Shown here piece after piece: positions 55,334-63,721 of a stretch of DNA of 64,000 nucleotides; the stretch's first letter is position 1, and each line of letters starts with the position of its first letter. The notes beneath the pieces were generated by a model. That model searched no databases, was not told the origin of the DNA, and saw nothing but the letters and a program-made list of their open reading frames with translations. Source of the DNA: a bacterium (GTDB lineage Bacteria > Electryoneota > RPQS01); the NCBI GenBank assembly GCA_016702305.1, contig JADJEH010000001.1:868001-932000 (forward strand). The letters run 5' to 3'. The position numbers and the translations under genes were made by a program.

Positions 55334-55362
55334 AAGATACGACTTTCCCTACAGACTTGCAA
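55334..55362 (-). promoter_or_regulatory. sigma-70-type promoter for trpS and downstream genes
   Basis: On the minus strand TTGCAA (55362-55357), 17 bases, and TATCTT (55339-55334). The predicted start is near 55327, about 39 bases before trpS. The rest of the 112-base gap is AT-rich, with no clear terminator for the B12 operon upstream. Confidence 0.6.
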
Positions 55363-55400
55363 ACCGACCCGCAATCTGACTAATAATTCTTAATTTCTGT

Positions 55401-56672
55401 TTATTTTAAATATACGATCTTGACGATGGGCGAATTCTGGCCCAGTTCCCAGCGCCCAAAGTAGATTCCAGCGCTGACCTCCGTCCCCCCTCTCTCACCC
55501 GGGGACCAGGTCGCGGTTTGAGCGCCGGGGGGGACGTCGAGGCTACCGGCCTCACGACCCAGAACGTCAAAGAACTTCAACCCAGCGGCTGCGCGGAGCG
55601 GTCGCTCCCATTGCAGCGTAACGGTGCCATTGAACGGATTGGGAAAAGCCGTGATCATTTGCAGGGACTGGGGCAGCTCGGCACGCGGAGCTTCGATTGC
55701 ATCAGACAACCAAAAGAGCGCTCCCAGAGCTCCTGGCCCGGACGACATCGCATACGCTTGGCATTGGTCACCGCTGGCGTTACAGACTTGGAGGGTGTTA
55801 TCCTGAAAACACGTGACCGCAAATCCGCCTGCCGGCGATGCGACAATATCGCTTGCTCCGCCACCGCACAGGATCGGCGAGTTGACGTCGCGAAGTACTT
55901 CGCGCGTGTCGCTGCGATACTGATAGACAAACCCATCCCCCGCCCAACCGCCGGCCGCCACGTATACCTGATAGCCCCACGCTGACAGAGCCCCCGGCGA
56001 ACCGCCCAGTTGCAAAATCGTATCCACCCGCATCGTCGCCAATTCGACCACATGCACCGATCCGGCGATGTCGTCGTAGTTCCCTGTGCACAAGACATGC
56101 AACTCCCCTTCGATGAACTCCATCGCCTGGGCATTGACTCCGACGACGAGTGAATCAACCAAGGAGTAGTCTTGGGTGTCATAGCGCTTCAAGACGCCGT
56201 TCCCGAACTGCGGAAAGGCGACGCCGGTATTCAGAACGTAGAGCATTTCATCGCGCGCGCCCACCGCTTGGGGAGCGACGCCGGTGACGAATGTCGTATC
56301 CACGTTGCCGACCATCGCGTCAACAATAGTCACGGTCCCGCTAAGCAATCCGGTCACCGCAACGAAGTGATCATTGAAAACTGCACAGCCATACGGATTG
56401 ACGGCTCCGGTCAGCTCAATCTCGTCCAGAGTCTGAAGTTGCTCGCGGTCAATGACCTGCAAGGTGTTGTAGCCTGAATTCACGACGTAAATGCGGTCCA
56501 AATACACGGCAATATCACTCGGAATGTTCCCAAGTGTAACAGCGCGATCGTCACTTTGCATGTTCGCGGTGTTGACCCAGCCAAGACTCTCGTCCAAGCC
56601 GTTCACGACATAGTACATCACCGCCTGCGCCGAGCTTGTCAGCAGCATCAATCCGATCCAAATTAATACCAT
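55401..56672 (-). CDS. secreted BtuG-like beta-propeller with type IX-like sorting domain
   Basis: A 423-residue exported protein. After a signal peptide (residues 1-17), residues about 18-330 hold YncE-type propeller repeats (IYVVNSGYNTLQVIDRE, HFVAVTGLLSGTVTIVD, VYVAAGGWAGDGFVYQY). The last 85 residues are a Por/FlgD-type domain (AFPNPFNGTVTLQWERP ... SAGIYFGRWE). In Bacteroides the surface propeller BtuG sits next to BtuB and captures B12. The same kind of protein here follows a BtuB-like receptor by three bases in a riboswitch-controlled operon, so a surface cobalamin-binding role is inferred. Other YncE-like propellers bind different ligands. Confidence 0.75.
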   Translation of the reverse strand: MVLIWIGLMLLTSSAQAVMYYVVNGLDESLGWVNTANMQSDDRAVTLGNIPSDIAVYLDRIYVVNSGYNTLQVIDREQLQTLDEIELTGAVNPYGCAVFNDHFVAVTGLLSGTVTIVDAMVGNVDTTFVTGVAPQAVGARDEMLYVLNTGVAFPQFGNGVLKRYDTQDYSLVDSLVVGVNAQAMEFIEGELHVLCTGNYDDIAGSVHVVELATMRVDTILQLGGSPGALSAWGYQVYVAAGGWAGDGFVYQYRSDTREVLRDVNSPILCGGGASDIVASPAGGFAVTCFQDNTLQVCNASGDQCQAYAMSSGPGALGALFWLSDAIEAPRAELPQSLQMITAFPNPFNGTVTLQWERPLRAAAGLKFFDVLGREAGSLDVPPGAQTATWSPGERGGTEVSAGIYFGRWELGQNSPIVKIVYLK

Positions 56673-56675
56673 CTG

Positions 56676-58616
56676 CTACTTCCCCATTGCAATAGACAGA
56701 GTTAGCCACCATTGACGAAGCGGCATCGGCGCATGCCGCACCACTCGATAGTCCGTGTTAAGAACATTCTCGCAAGCAAGACTGGCCGAAAACCGGGCGG
56801 CACCGAGCCGGAAAGTGTGCGACAACTCCGCATCCAGTATTGAGTACCGGGGCAACCATTTTGAGTTCGTCTCCAAAACCGCCTGCTTATCCACCCACCG
56901 GAAAGTCACGCCGCCTTGCGTCGAGTGGCCGCGAATCCGTATGTCGGCGCGAGCTGTCCGAGCCGGACGATAGATGAGGTACTTATCATTCGTCGTGCGT
57001 TCGCCGCTGCGATCGCGCGCCTCTAACCACTCGAACGACACTCCTACGTCTGCGTGTTTGGGAAGCATCACCTGCTTCACGCTCAAAGTCAGTTGATTGA
57101 GCGTCGCCGACCGCAAGTTCTGCGGCGTCCAGCGACCGTCAAAGGCCTGCCGCCAGAAGATCAAGTCCGTCACCCGGTTCAACGTGCCGTTTATATCAAC
57201 GTTTGTGGAATGAGCATTTCTCGTCCTGGCGCGTGCATATCCCGTCCAGACTGTCGAAGTTTCCGGACGCAAATCCGGATTGCCCTGCGCGAGCAGTTCG
57301 TCGTTCCAAAAAAGCGAATAGAAGCTCGGGGCCAAGTACGCCTGTGAACCGCGAACACCGATCACGACTGGCAACGTTGCTTCCCAAGTGTAGCTCGCTT
57401 CTGCCGAAGGTAACCACTGCATTTTTGCGTCGCCGAAGCGCTCAATCTGCCCCACGGCGGAGACATTAATTTCATGTCGTTCCAAGCGATCCAGAGCGAT
57501 ACTGCGACTCCATTGTACCGCGGATTGCCAGCGATTGCGCACGGCCTCAGAATTCTCCAACACACCGCTCGCCAAGCGCTCGCGCTCAAGTCGCGCCGAA
57601 GCGGAAAGTGAACCCACAAGAGTCTGCTTGCTCCATGAGCCAATTGCCGTCTGACGAGTGGAATACTCGTGGGATTCGTGCAAATAGCTGTACAAATCGG
57701 GATCAAAAAAATCACGAGTCTGATGCTGCGAAGCCAGCGCCACTGCAATCATTCCCACGGCCGGCGCGGTCTGCCAGCTCACCTGTGCCAGATTGAACAG
57801 CTCGTTCTGCTCGGCAAGCGGAGTCGGGCGGGGCGCAAGATAGCCCGGCAAACCGAAGACCGCACGCTCGATCAGCATCATGCCGCCAAGCTCATGGCGA
57901 CCCAACTTCCGCGTGACCTTGCCCATGGCATGATCGCGGAGTAATTCATTGTTCTCCCGGCGGAGTGTTTGGCCGAGCTGCAATGTAAACGGTCCGTTGC
58001 CATCAGCTTCGATCACGCGAAATGCGTAGTCACCGCGGCCCTGTTCCCGCGTGACACTGATCGCGGCAGTAAGTTCGTCCCGAGCAAATTCCTGTCGGGC
58101 GCCGACCGTTGTCAATGAACTGCTGCCGTGAGCATAAACACGAAGCTCATTGTGCGCAGTCTGATTCGTCTTTACTGCGATGACGCCGCCAATCGCTTCG
58201 CCGCCGACGCTTCCCCCACCCTGTGTGACCTCGATACTCTCAATCCACTCAGCAGACAGCTTCGAGAGGTCAGTTTCACCGCTGCCTACGTCTGACAGCC
58301 GCACGCCATCAATCAATACCAAGACTTGGTTCGCATTGGATCCGCCGATGCGCGCAAACGCTTTGCCGCCCGAAGCGCCGTCCAAACGCAGTGCGATGCC
58401 CGTCACCTGTTCCAGAAATTCCGCCACCGTGCGCGCGCCGCTCGCGCGAATCTCTTCGCCGGTAAAACTGCGCGCCGCTCCGATTTTCGTCCCGGTGATC
58501 AGCACCTCCGGCAACGTCACGCACGGCGCTGTCAGGTCAGCGGCGATGCAAGCCGTTGCAATAAACAGACACAGAATGCCTGCGTTCAGCCGCCGTATCA
58601 CAATTTCAGCGTCCAC
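56676..58616 (-). CDS. btuB: TonB-dependent outer-membrane receptor, BtuB-like
   Basis: A 646-residue receptor. After the signal region it has a plug domain at about 34-155 (GTKIGAARSFTGEEIRASGA, ARIGGSNANQVLVLIDGVRL, VTQGGGSVGGEAIGGVI), then a 22-strand-type barrel ending in aromatic strands (LRQWWLTLSIAMGK). Position in the operon under a cobalamin riboswitch points to B12 or corrinoid uptake. The plug, length (E. coli BtuB is about 594 residues) and neighbours fit. The start overlaps the preceding barrel gene by 19 bases. TonB, ExbB and ExbD are not in the window. Confidence 0.85.
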   Translation of the reverse strand: MDAEIVIRRLNAGILCLFIATACIAADLTAPCVTLPEVLITGTKIGAARSFTGEEIRASGARTVAEFLEQVTGIALRLDGASGGKAFARIGGSNANQVLVLIDGVRLSDVGSGETDLSKLSAEWIESIEVTQGGGSVGGEAIGGVIAVKTNQTAHNELRVYAHGSSSLTTVGARQEFARDELTAAISVTREQGRGDYAFRVIEADGNGPFTLQLGQTLRRENNELLRDHAMGKVTRKLGRHELGGMMLIERAVFGLPGYLAPRPTPLAEQNELFNLAQVSWQTAPAVGMIAVALASQHQTRDFFDPDLYSYLHESHEYSTRQTAIGSWSKQTLVGSLSASARLERERLASGVLENSEAVRNRWQSAVQWSRSIALDRLERHEINVSAVGQIERFGDAKMQWLPSAEASYTWEATLPVVIGVRGSQAYLAPSFYSLFWNDELLAQGNPDLRPETSTVWTGYARARTRNAHSTNVDINGTLNRVTDLIFWRQAFDGRWTPQNLRSATLNQLTLSVKQVMLPKHADVGVSFEWLEARDRSGERTTNDKYLIYRPARTARADIRIRGHSTQGGVTFRWVDKQAVLETNSKWLPRYSILDAELSHTFRLGAARFSASLACENVLNTDYRVVRHAPMPLRQWWLTLSIAMGK

Positions 58617-60400
58617 TTCAGCCCGAAATACTCTTCTTTGCGAATCAACATGTACCCAGGCAGATATTCGTAGTGCTGGCCGGTGATATTCTCCATGCCC
58701 CAGATCAACGCAACGCCATGAATTGCCGCTTCAAGCCGAAAATGCATAAGGTGCGCCGGGCCCAGCACCTCGGCGCGAATCTCGGATCGCGCTCTTCGCG
58801 GGCCGATATGTTCGTAGGCAAGATACGATCGGACGCGCAAGGGGGCCTGAAAGAAGTCGCGCGAGAACATAAGCCGTGAATAGCTGCGGGTGTCCACGGC
58901 GCGGCCTATTTCGTCGGCGTCAAGCGCGATATGTGAGTAGGATTGCAGACGTAGGAACGAGAGGATCGCCGCATCACACTGGAGCGATGGGCCGCGTTGC
59001 TCGACTACATCCGTGGCATAGTCGCGACTCAGGTAGACGGTATCATTGTCGGCATAGAACCTTGGCTCGTCGCCATAGACCGCGTTCCAAGACAGTGTTG
59101 CGCGGGACGTGCCGCGTTCGCTGCGCAATCCGGCGTGCCACATTCCCATGTATGACGAAAACTCGTCTATTGATTCGAACTCCGATCGCGGTCCGCGATA
59201 ATAGCTGCCCTCCGCAAAGGCATCGTCTACCAGCCACGGTCGGTTCGTGCTGTCAAAGCGTGCCGCCCGCCAGAACTGCGGAATGTCATTATAGCCAACC
59301 GTGCCTCCGGCAATCGCCTGCAAACTCAACCACTGCGGTGTCACGTATTCCGCCGTGAGGGACTTCGTCGGTAAGTCCTCGGCCAATGGCGATTCTCCGG
59401 CGAGCCGTTGTCGCAGCAGTGCCCGGGCGCTGACGTCACCAATTCGCGAGTGCTGCGCGCCGCTGATGTGTAGATTCGCAAACGAATCTTCTCCGCCGCC
59501 ACCGGTATAGGAATAGTCTGCGCGCTCGATGGCCGCGCGCGCGCGCAAATGCGCAGACGAGGTCTTCACGATTCCCTGCGCATATCCGTACCAAAACTGC
59601 TCGCGCAGCCGGAAATACGGTCCGCGCTTCTCTCGATCCTGGCGGGCGTGAACGGCGAATTCCAAGTCAAGCCGCGGCGCGATACGTTGGGCGCGCAACG
59701 TGCCGTATTCCCGCTCACTATAGTTCTGCGGCCGGTCGTTGTTCCCGCTAATCCGCAGCGGTGACCGCGCTTCAACGTTAGCCCCGCCATACTCTATCGT
59801 GGTGCTCCATTCGGTGCTGACTGCATAACGCAGCATGCCACTGAGGTTATAGAAACGCGCGTCGCTTAGGGACGCGGGACCGGTGCTGGATAGAATTTGG
59901 CGCAGACCATCGTACCACCATAAGCGTCCCCGCCCCCACCCTTCAAGTCGTTTGCTTAAGCGCTGTCCATGCGCAAAGTCAATGCGACCGAAGCCGTAGT
60001 AGCCTTCACGCAAGGCGACTTCAGTCGTCGCGGTGTCTGTCGGTAACTTGCGAGTGGTGAAACCTATGGTGGCGAGTGGGTGGGATCCGTCGAAACGCTG
60101 CGACAACGAATCCACTTCCTCGGGCAAATCAAGGTTGGATTCATACAGACCGTCGCTGACGCGCGACCAGGGGATTCCATCGCGCTCCACACCAATGTAC
60201 CATGGCGCAAAACCCCACGGCCTGAATATCAGCGGAGCGCCCGCGACGCCATAATCATACGCATACATGCCGGGAAACCGCCGCAACAGATCGCTCATGT
60301 CCTCGTAGGTCGTCGCGCCAATCCATTCGCGTGTGAGGGCCTGCGCGTGGAGCGAACTAAGTGAAAGAAATAGGCAAGTGACTACAATGAAACTACGCAT
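58598..60400 (-). CDS. TonB-receptor-like outer-membrane barrel with reduced plug
   Basis: A 600-residue exported protein (signal peptide 1-19, ending LHAQA). The first 110 residues resemble a shortened plug (TYEDMSDLLRRFPGMYAYDY ... VERDGIPW), but the usual LIDGV and QG-x-GSAxYG blocks are weak. The rest is a barrel ending PGYMLIRKEEYFGLKWTLKL, typical for TonB-dependent receptors. It is the second gene of the B12 operon, between the ECF S component (TAATG overlap) and btuB. It may be a second corrinoid receptor or a partner of BtuB; the ligand is unproven. Confidence 0.72.
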   Translation of the reverse strand: MRSFIVVTCLFLSLSSLHAQALTREWIGATTYEDMSDLLRRFPGMYAYDYGVAGAPLIFRPWGFAPWYIGVERDGIPWSRVSDGLYESNLDLPEEVDSLSQRFDGSHPLATIGFTTRKLPTDTATTEVALREGYYGFGRIDFAHGQRLSKRLEGWGRGRLWWYDGLRQILSSTGPASLSDARFYNLSGMLRYAVSTEWSTTIEYGGANVEARSPLRISGNNDRPQNYSEREYGTLRAQRIAPRLDLEFAVHARQDREKRGPYFRLREQFWYGYAQGIVKTSSAHLRARAAIERADYSYTGGGGEDSFANLHISGAQHSRIGDVSARALLRQRLAGESPLAEDLPTKSLTAEYVTPQWLSLQAIAGGTVGYNDIPQFWRAARFDSTNRPWLVDDAFAEGSYYRGPRSEFESIDEFSSYMGMWHAGLRSERGTSRATLSWNAVYGDEPRFYADNDTVYLSRDYATDVVEQRGPSLQCDAAILSFLRLQSYSHIALDADEIGRAVDTRSYSRLMFSRDFFQAPLRVRSYLAYEHIGPRRARSEIRAEVLGPAHLMHFRLEAAIHGVALIWGMENITGQHYEYLPGYMLIRKEEYFGLKWTLKL

Positions 60401-60957
60401 TAGATCGGATGCTCAATAATTGGAACCAGTTTGGGCAGCACGGGCGCGACGATCAAACAGAACACCAAGGCGTTCGAGCCAAGGTGGATCGCCGCGAACG
60501 GTACGGCTAAGACCATGGAGGCCATGGTCTGCTCAAAAGAAAACCCGGCTGCCACAGGGAAAGCCAGGTTCGTCAGTAAATCAAACCAAATAGTCGCACC
60601 GATACCGAACAGCGTAACCAGTACTACTCGCAGCGTGCGTGAAGACGAGCGTGTCAACGGCGCGCACAGAGCGCCAAGGAGACCTGCGCCGCCCATGCCC
60701 AAGCACTGTGCAACGAGCGTAAGACCTGCGCTTGATCCCATCGGATGAAAACCCGCAAAGAGGGCCTCCATCAGCATTGAACATAAAACCCCTGGTCCGG
60801 CGCCGAGCAGGTACCCCGCGCAAAAACATGTCGCGGTAACCAGCTCCACATTGGGAACAGGGGCTAACAGAAAACCAAGCGCAACTCCGACCGCCACAAA
60901 GGCCGCGGCGCGAGTCATTAGTAGTGGCGGGCCAACAACGCCGCCGGTTTTTCCCAT
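60400..60957 (-). CDS. ECF-type transporter S component, probably for cobalamin
   Basis: A 185-residue membrane protein with about six hydrophobic segments (AAAFVAVGVALGFLLAPV, ATCFCAGYLLGAGPGVLCSM, VVLVTLFGIGATIWFDLLTN). GFHPMGSSAGLT and PFAAIHLGSNALVF are arranged as in ECF S components. Under a cobalamin riboswitch it most likely binds cobalamin or a precursor at the inner membrane. The frame is open to 61059 through the riboswitch; ATG 60957 has GAGAGGA just upstream within the regulatory hairpin, so it is the real start. An EcfT-like gene is at 27481; EcfA ATPases are not in the window. Confidence 0.75.
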   Translation of the reverse strand: MGKTGGVVGPPLLMTRAAAFVAVGVALGFLLAPVPNVELVTATCFCAGYLLGAGPGVLCSMLMEALFAGFHPMGSSAGLTLVAQCLGMGGAGLLGALCAPLTRSSSRTLRVVLVTLFGIGATIWFDLLTNLAFPVAAGFSFEQTMASMVLAVPFAAIHLGSNALVFCLIVAPVLPKLVPIIEHPI

Positions 60958-60963
60958 CGTGTC

Positions 60964-61145
60964 CTCTCCGCTCGCGCGGAGAGCCTCCACCAGTGTCCTT
61001 GTCTCCGAAGGTTGGTGAAAGCTACTGGCAGGTCTCCTGGCTATGAGCACGACGCTCAATCACAGTTGCGGGACAGCGACGGATTCGCACCGTCTTCCCT
61101 ATTCTTCCGCCCTGCGGCGGACACCCGTAGCCCTTTGGCGCGTTT
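60964..61145 (-). promoter_or_regulatory. adenosylcobalamin riboswitch with SD-sequestering hairpin
   Basis: The minus strand shows the B12 box AGCCAGGAGACCTGCC (61042-61027) and, upstream of it, the conserved core AATCCGTCGCTGTCCCGCAA followed by CTGTGATTG, plus GGGAAGACGGTGCG. Downstream, CTCTCCGC-GCGA-GCGGAGAG (60983-60964) forms an 8-bp hairpin whose 3' arm contains the Shine-Dalgarno of the S component gene (ATG 60957), so control is probably at translation initiation. The element begins about 10 bases after the rplS stop, leaving no room for an intergenic promoter. Confidence 0.95.
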
Positions 61146-61154
61146 GCGCCGAAC

Positions 61155-61520
61155 TTAGGCCGAAGCCTTGTTCGTGTCGCGCGCCTTCTCCCGAATACGC
61201 GACTTTTTGCCGGTCAAACCACGCAGATAATTCAAGCGTGCGCGACGAACGCGGCCGCGGCGCGTCACTTCGATCTTGGCGATGCGCGGCGAATGCAATG
61301 GAAAAACGCGCTCGACGCCAATACCCATGGACATCTTACGAACCGTAAACGTCTCGTCCAAGCCGCCGCCGTGACGCGCTATGCAGACGCCTTGAAACGC
61401 CTGAATACGCTCCTTATCGCCTTCGATCACGCGCACGCTGACATTCAGCGTGTCGCCGGGCGCGAAACTCGGAACGTCCTGACGAAGGTCGTCCATCGTC
61501 CAATTCGCGATGCGATTCAT
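61155..61520 (-). CDS. rplS: 50S ribosomal protein L19
   Basis: A 121-residue L19 with FAPGDTLNVSVRVIEGDKERI, the QAFQGVCIARHGGGLDETFTV core, GIGVERVFPLHSP and RRGRVRRARLNYLRGLTGK. It lies at the 30S-50S interface. It is the last gene of the ffh-rpsP-khpA-rimM-trmD-rplS cluster and 21 bases after trmD. Confidence 0.97.
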   Translation of the reverse strand: MNRIANWTMDDLRQDVPSFAPGDTLNVSVRVIEGDKERIQAFQGVCIARHGGGLDETFTVRKMSMGIGVERVFPLHSPRIAKIEVTRRGRVRRARLNYLRGLTGKKSRIREKARDTNKASA

Positions 61521-61541
61521 CTTAGCCTCTATCTCGTAAGT

Positions 61542-62234
61542 TTACTTGTTATCTTTGGTCAGTAGATCGGGCCGCAACGTCCGCGTACGCTCCGCGCGCT
61601 GCGCCGTCCGCCACTCCGCAATCTTCGCATGGTGGCCCGAAAGTAGTACTTCCGGCACACGCAGTCCCGCAATCTCTTCAGGCTTGGTGTAGTACGGGCA
61701 ATCTAAATCACCCATAGCGAAGCTGTCGCTGTCGGCAGACTCTTCGTTGCCCAGCACACCCGGTAAACGCCGGACCACGGCGTCTATCAAAAGCGCTGCA
61801 GGCAGTTCTCCGCCGCTGACGACGAAATCACCAACCGATAACGCTTCCCAGGAATCACGTTCGAACACACGCGCATCTACGTCTTTGTAGTGCCCGCAGA
61901 GTACCACAAGCCACTCATTCCGGGACAATTCGTCCACTCGAGTCTGAGTCAACGGTTGGCCTTGCGGGGACATAAATATCAAACGCGGCTTGGCCGATGC
62001 GCGCCGCGCGCGAATCGCGTCCACACACGCAAACACCGGTTGCGCCTGCAAAATCATCCCGGCCCCGCCGCCGTACGGAAGGTCATCAATCTTGCCGTGA
62101 CGATCCGTTGTGTAATGCCGCAGATCGTGCGCCCAGATCTCAACGATGCGATCATCCAAAGCGCGTGCAATGATGGACTCATTCAGCGGGCCGCTTAGAA
62201 GATCAGGAAATCCAGTGAGAATATCAATGATCAC
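61542..62234 (-). CDS. trmD: tRNA (guanine(37)-N1)-methyltransferase
   Basis: A 230-residue SPOUT methyltransferase, knotted at the C-terminal half of its N-domain. DILTGFPDLL starts it, DDLPYGGGAGMILQ and GDFVVSGGELPALL-type VVSGGELPAALLIDAV are signature blocks, and VLLSGHHAKIAEWRTAQ follows. It methylates G37 to prevent frameshifting. It overlaps rimM by 11 bases. Confidence 0.97.
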   Translation of the reverse strand: MIIDILTGFPDLLSGPLNESIIARALDDRIVEIWAHDLRHYTTDRHGKIDDLPYGGGAGMILQAQPVFACVDAIRARRASAKPRLIFMSPQGQPLTQTRVDELSRNEWLVVLCGHYKDVDARVFERDSWEALSVGDFVVSGGELPAALLIDAVVRRLPGVLGNEESADSDSFAMGDLDCPYYTKPEEIAGLRVPEVLLSGHHAKIAEWRTAQRAERTRTLRPDLLTKDNK

Positions 62235-62754
62235 GCTCGCCTACTTCGGGAGGCAGCTCCTCGGCACCCAATAATTCCTTGGACCGCTTGATCTCTACCA
62301 CGCGCGCAGCCATGTCGGTCCGGCCTACCCACTCACCGACAAATGGCACAAGCATCTCGGCGGATCCGACACGCACGACCAATATGTCCTGACTCGCGCG
62401 AATCACCTGCTCAACCACACCAATCTCTTGACCCGCTTCGTTGACGGCGGTACAACCGACCAGATCGCTGACGTAGAACCAATCATCAGGCAGCTTCCAA
62501 CGGTCGCTCATCGGCACTTCCATCGTCGCGCCGCGCCAGCGATCCGCTTCGTCGCGGGTCTTGATCGCGTCTACCGTGACGAGCATGATTGTGCCGGCTG
62601 GTTTGAGGCGCTTCAGCTTGACGTGAATCTCCTCGCCATTCGCTTGCGCCAGCACGCATGTGTGCACGGCCGCGAATCGTTCCGGAAACTCCGTCAGCGG
62701 CTCAATTTTTAGCGTCCCTTGCAACCCATGCGAAGCGACAACCCGGCCGATCAC
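62224..62754 (-). CDS. rimM: ribosome maturation factor RimM
   Basis: A 176-residue 30S assembly factor. The N-terminal RimM barrel (VIGRVVASHGLQGTLKIEPL) is followed by a PRC-barrel at about 90-165 (DWFYVSDLVGCTAVNEAGQE). It binds S19 and the 30S head. The frame is open to 62835, overlapping khpA. GTG 62754 with GGAAG about eight bases upstream gives the normal N-terminus and follows khpA by 25 bases. Confidence 0.94.
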   Translation of the reverse strand: MIGRVVASHGLQGTLKIEPLTEFPERFAAVHTCVLAQANGEEIHVKLKRLKPAGTIMLVTVDAIKTRDEADRWRGATMEVPMSDRWKLPDDWFYVSDLVGCTAVNEAGQEIGVVEQVIRASQDILVVRVGSAEMLVPFVGEWVGRTDMAARVVEIKRSKELLGAEELPPEVGERDH

Positions 62755-62779
62755 AACACGCTCTTCCGAGCGCGATGAA

Positions 62780-63082
62780 TCAGGAGTGCTCGCCGCCACT
62801 CGCCATAGTTTCTGAGTGCGGTGGAAGAGCGCCACGCGGCGGCAACGCGGGATCTACAATCTCGAATCCGGCCCGAATGCCACGACGCGCGGCGGCTGCA
62901 AACACCAGAGTTCTCAACGAACGCGCCGTCCGGCCTTCTTTACCGATGACTTGACCTAAATCACCCTGCCCAACGTAGAGCTTGTACAATACCCGTCCGT
63001 TCTCTTCCTGCACGGTCTCAATCCGCACGGCATTCGGTTGCTCGACCAGATGTTTGACGACAAAGCTGATGAAGTCTTCCAT
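62780..63082 (-). CDS. khpA: KH-domain RNA-binding protein (KhpA-like)
   Basis: A 100-residue single KH domain protein of the KhpA/YlqC family, beginning MEDFISFVVKHLVEQPNAVR with the GxxG loop IGKEGRTARSLRTLVFAAA. It binds RNA broadly and is fixed between rpsP and rimM in many bacteria, as here. It carries a C-terminal extension (residues about 80-100) rich in Pro and Glu. Confidence 0.93.
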   Translation of the reverse strand: MEDFISFVVKHLVEQPNAVRIETVQEENGRVLYKLYVGQGDLGQVIGKEGRTARSLRTLVFAAAARRGIRAGFEIVDPALPPRGALPPHSETMASGGEHS

Positions 63083-63138
63083 CGCTTACTCTCTCGTCTA
63101 TTTGAGGGGATGTCAAATCTCGACATCGCCAGCGACGA

Positions 63139-63681
63139 TTACTCGCCGGCAGGTGCTTCAGGCGCTGCTTCCGCAGCGGCGGCGGCGGTCGCCGCTGCCT
63201 CTGCCTCGGCCGCTGCACGGGCGGCTTCCGCGGCTTTGGCGGCTTCCGCAGCCTTCGCGGCGACTTCTGCTGCCTTCGCGGCCTCGGCGGCGCGCGCGGC
63301 CTCTAAGACCTTGGCTTGCTTCCGGTCAGCGGCTGTGGCCAACTTCGTCTGCGCACGCGTCAACGCCGCGTGCTTGACACGCGCACCTTCGGTCGCAGCT
63401 TGTTCAGCCGTGGCGCCGCGCTTCAGCAAATCAAACTGAATCAATATACCTTCTCGCGACAAAAGGCTGCGAACGGTGTCGCTTGGCTGAGCGCCCTTGC
63501 CCAACCACTCCAGCGCCTTCGCCGAGGATACAGTCAGCTTCTCCGGCTGCTGCGACGGATAGTACACGCCGAGCTGATCCAGATACGCGCCGTCGCGCCG
63601 CTTGCGGCTGTCCATCACGACGATGCGGAAGCACGGGATTTTCTTGCGGCCCGCGCGTGACAAGCGAATTCGTACTGCCAA
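63139..63681 (-). CDS. rpsP: 30S ribosomal protein S16 with long alanine-rich tail
   Basis: Residues 1-88 are a complete S16 (AVRIRLSRAGRKKIPCFRI, DSRKRRDGAYLDQLGVY, LLSREGILIQFDLLKRG). Residues about 89-180 form an unusual tail. A basic helix-prone part (VKHAALTRAQTKLATAADRK) comes first, then near-perfect Ala/Glu/Lys repeats of the type AAEAAKAAE, ending APAGE. Normal S16 has 80-100 residues, so the tail doubles the protein. It probably forms a single alpha helix projecting from the 30S body. It is 40 bases after ffh. Confidence 0.95.
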   Translation of the reverse strand: MAVRIRLSRAGRKKIPCFRIVVMDSRKRRDGAYLDQLGVYYPSQQPEKLTVSSAKALEWLGKGAQPSDTVRSLLSREGILIQFDLLKRGATAEQAATEGARVKHAALTRAQTKLATAADRKQAKVLEAARAAEAAKAAEVAAKAAEAAKAAEAARAAAEAEAAATAAAAAEAAPEAPAGE

Positions 63682-63721
63682 GGTTGTTCGTTCCTATGCT
63701 AAGTTTTCTTTGAAATCTTGA

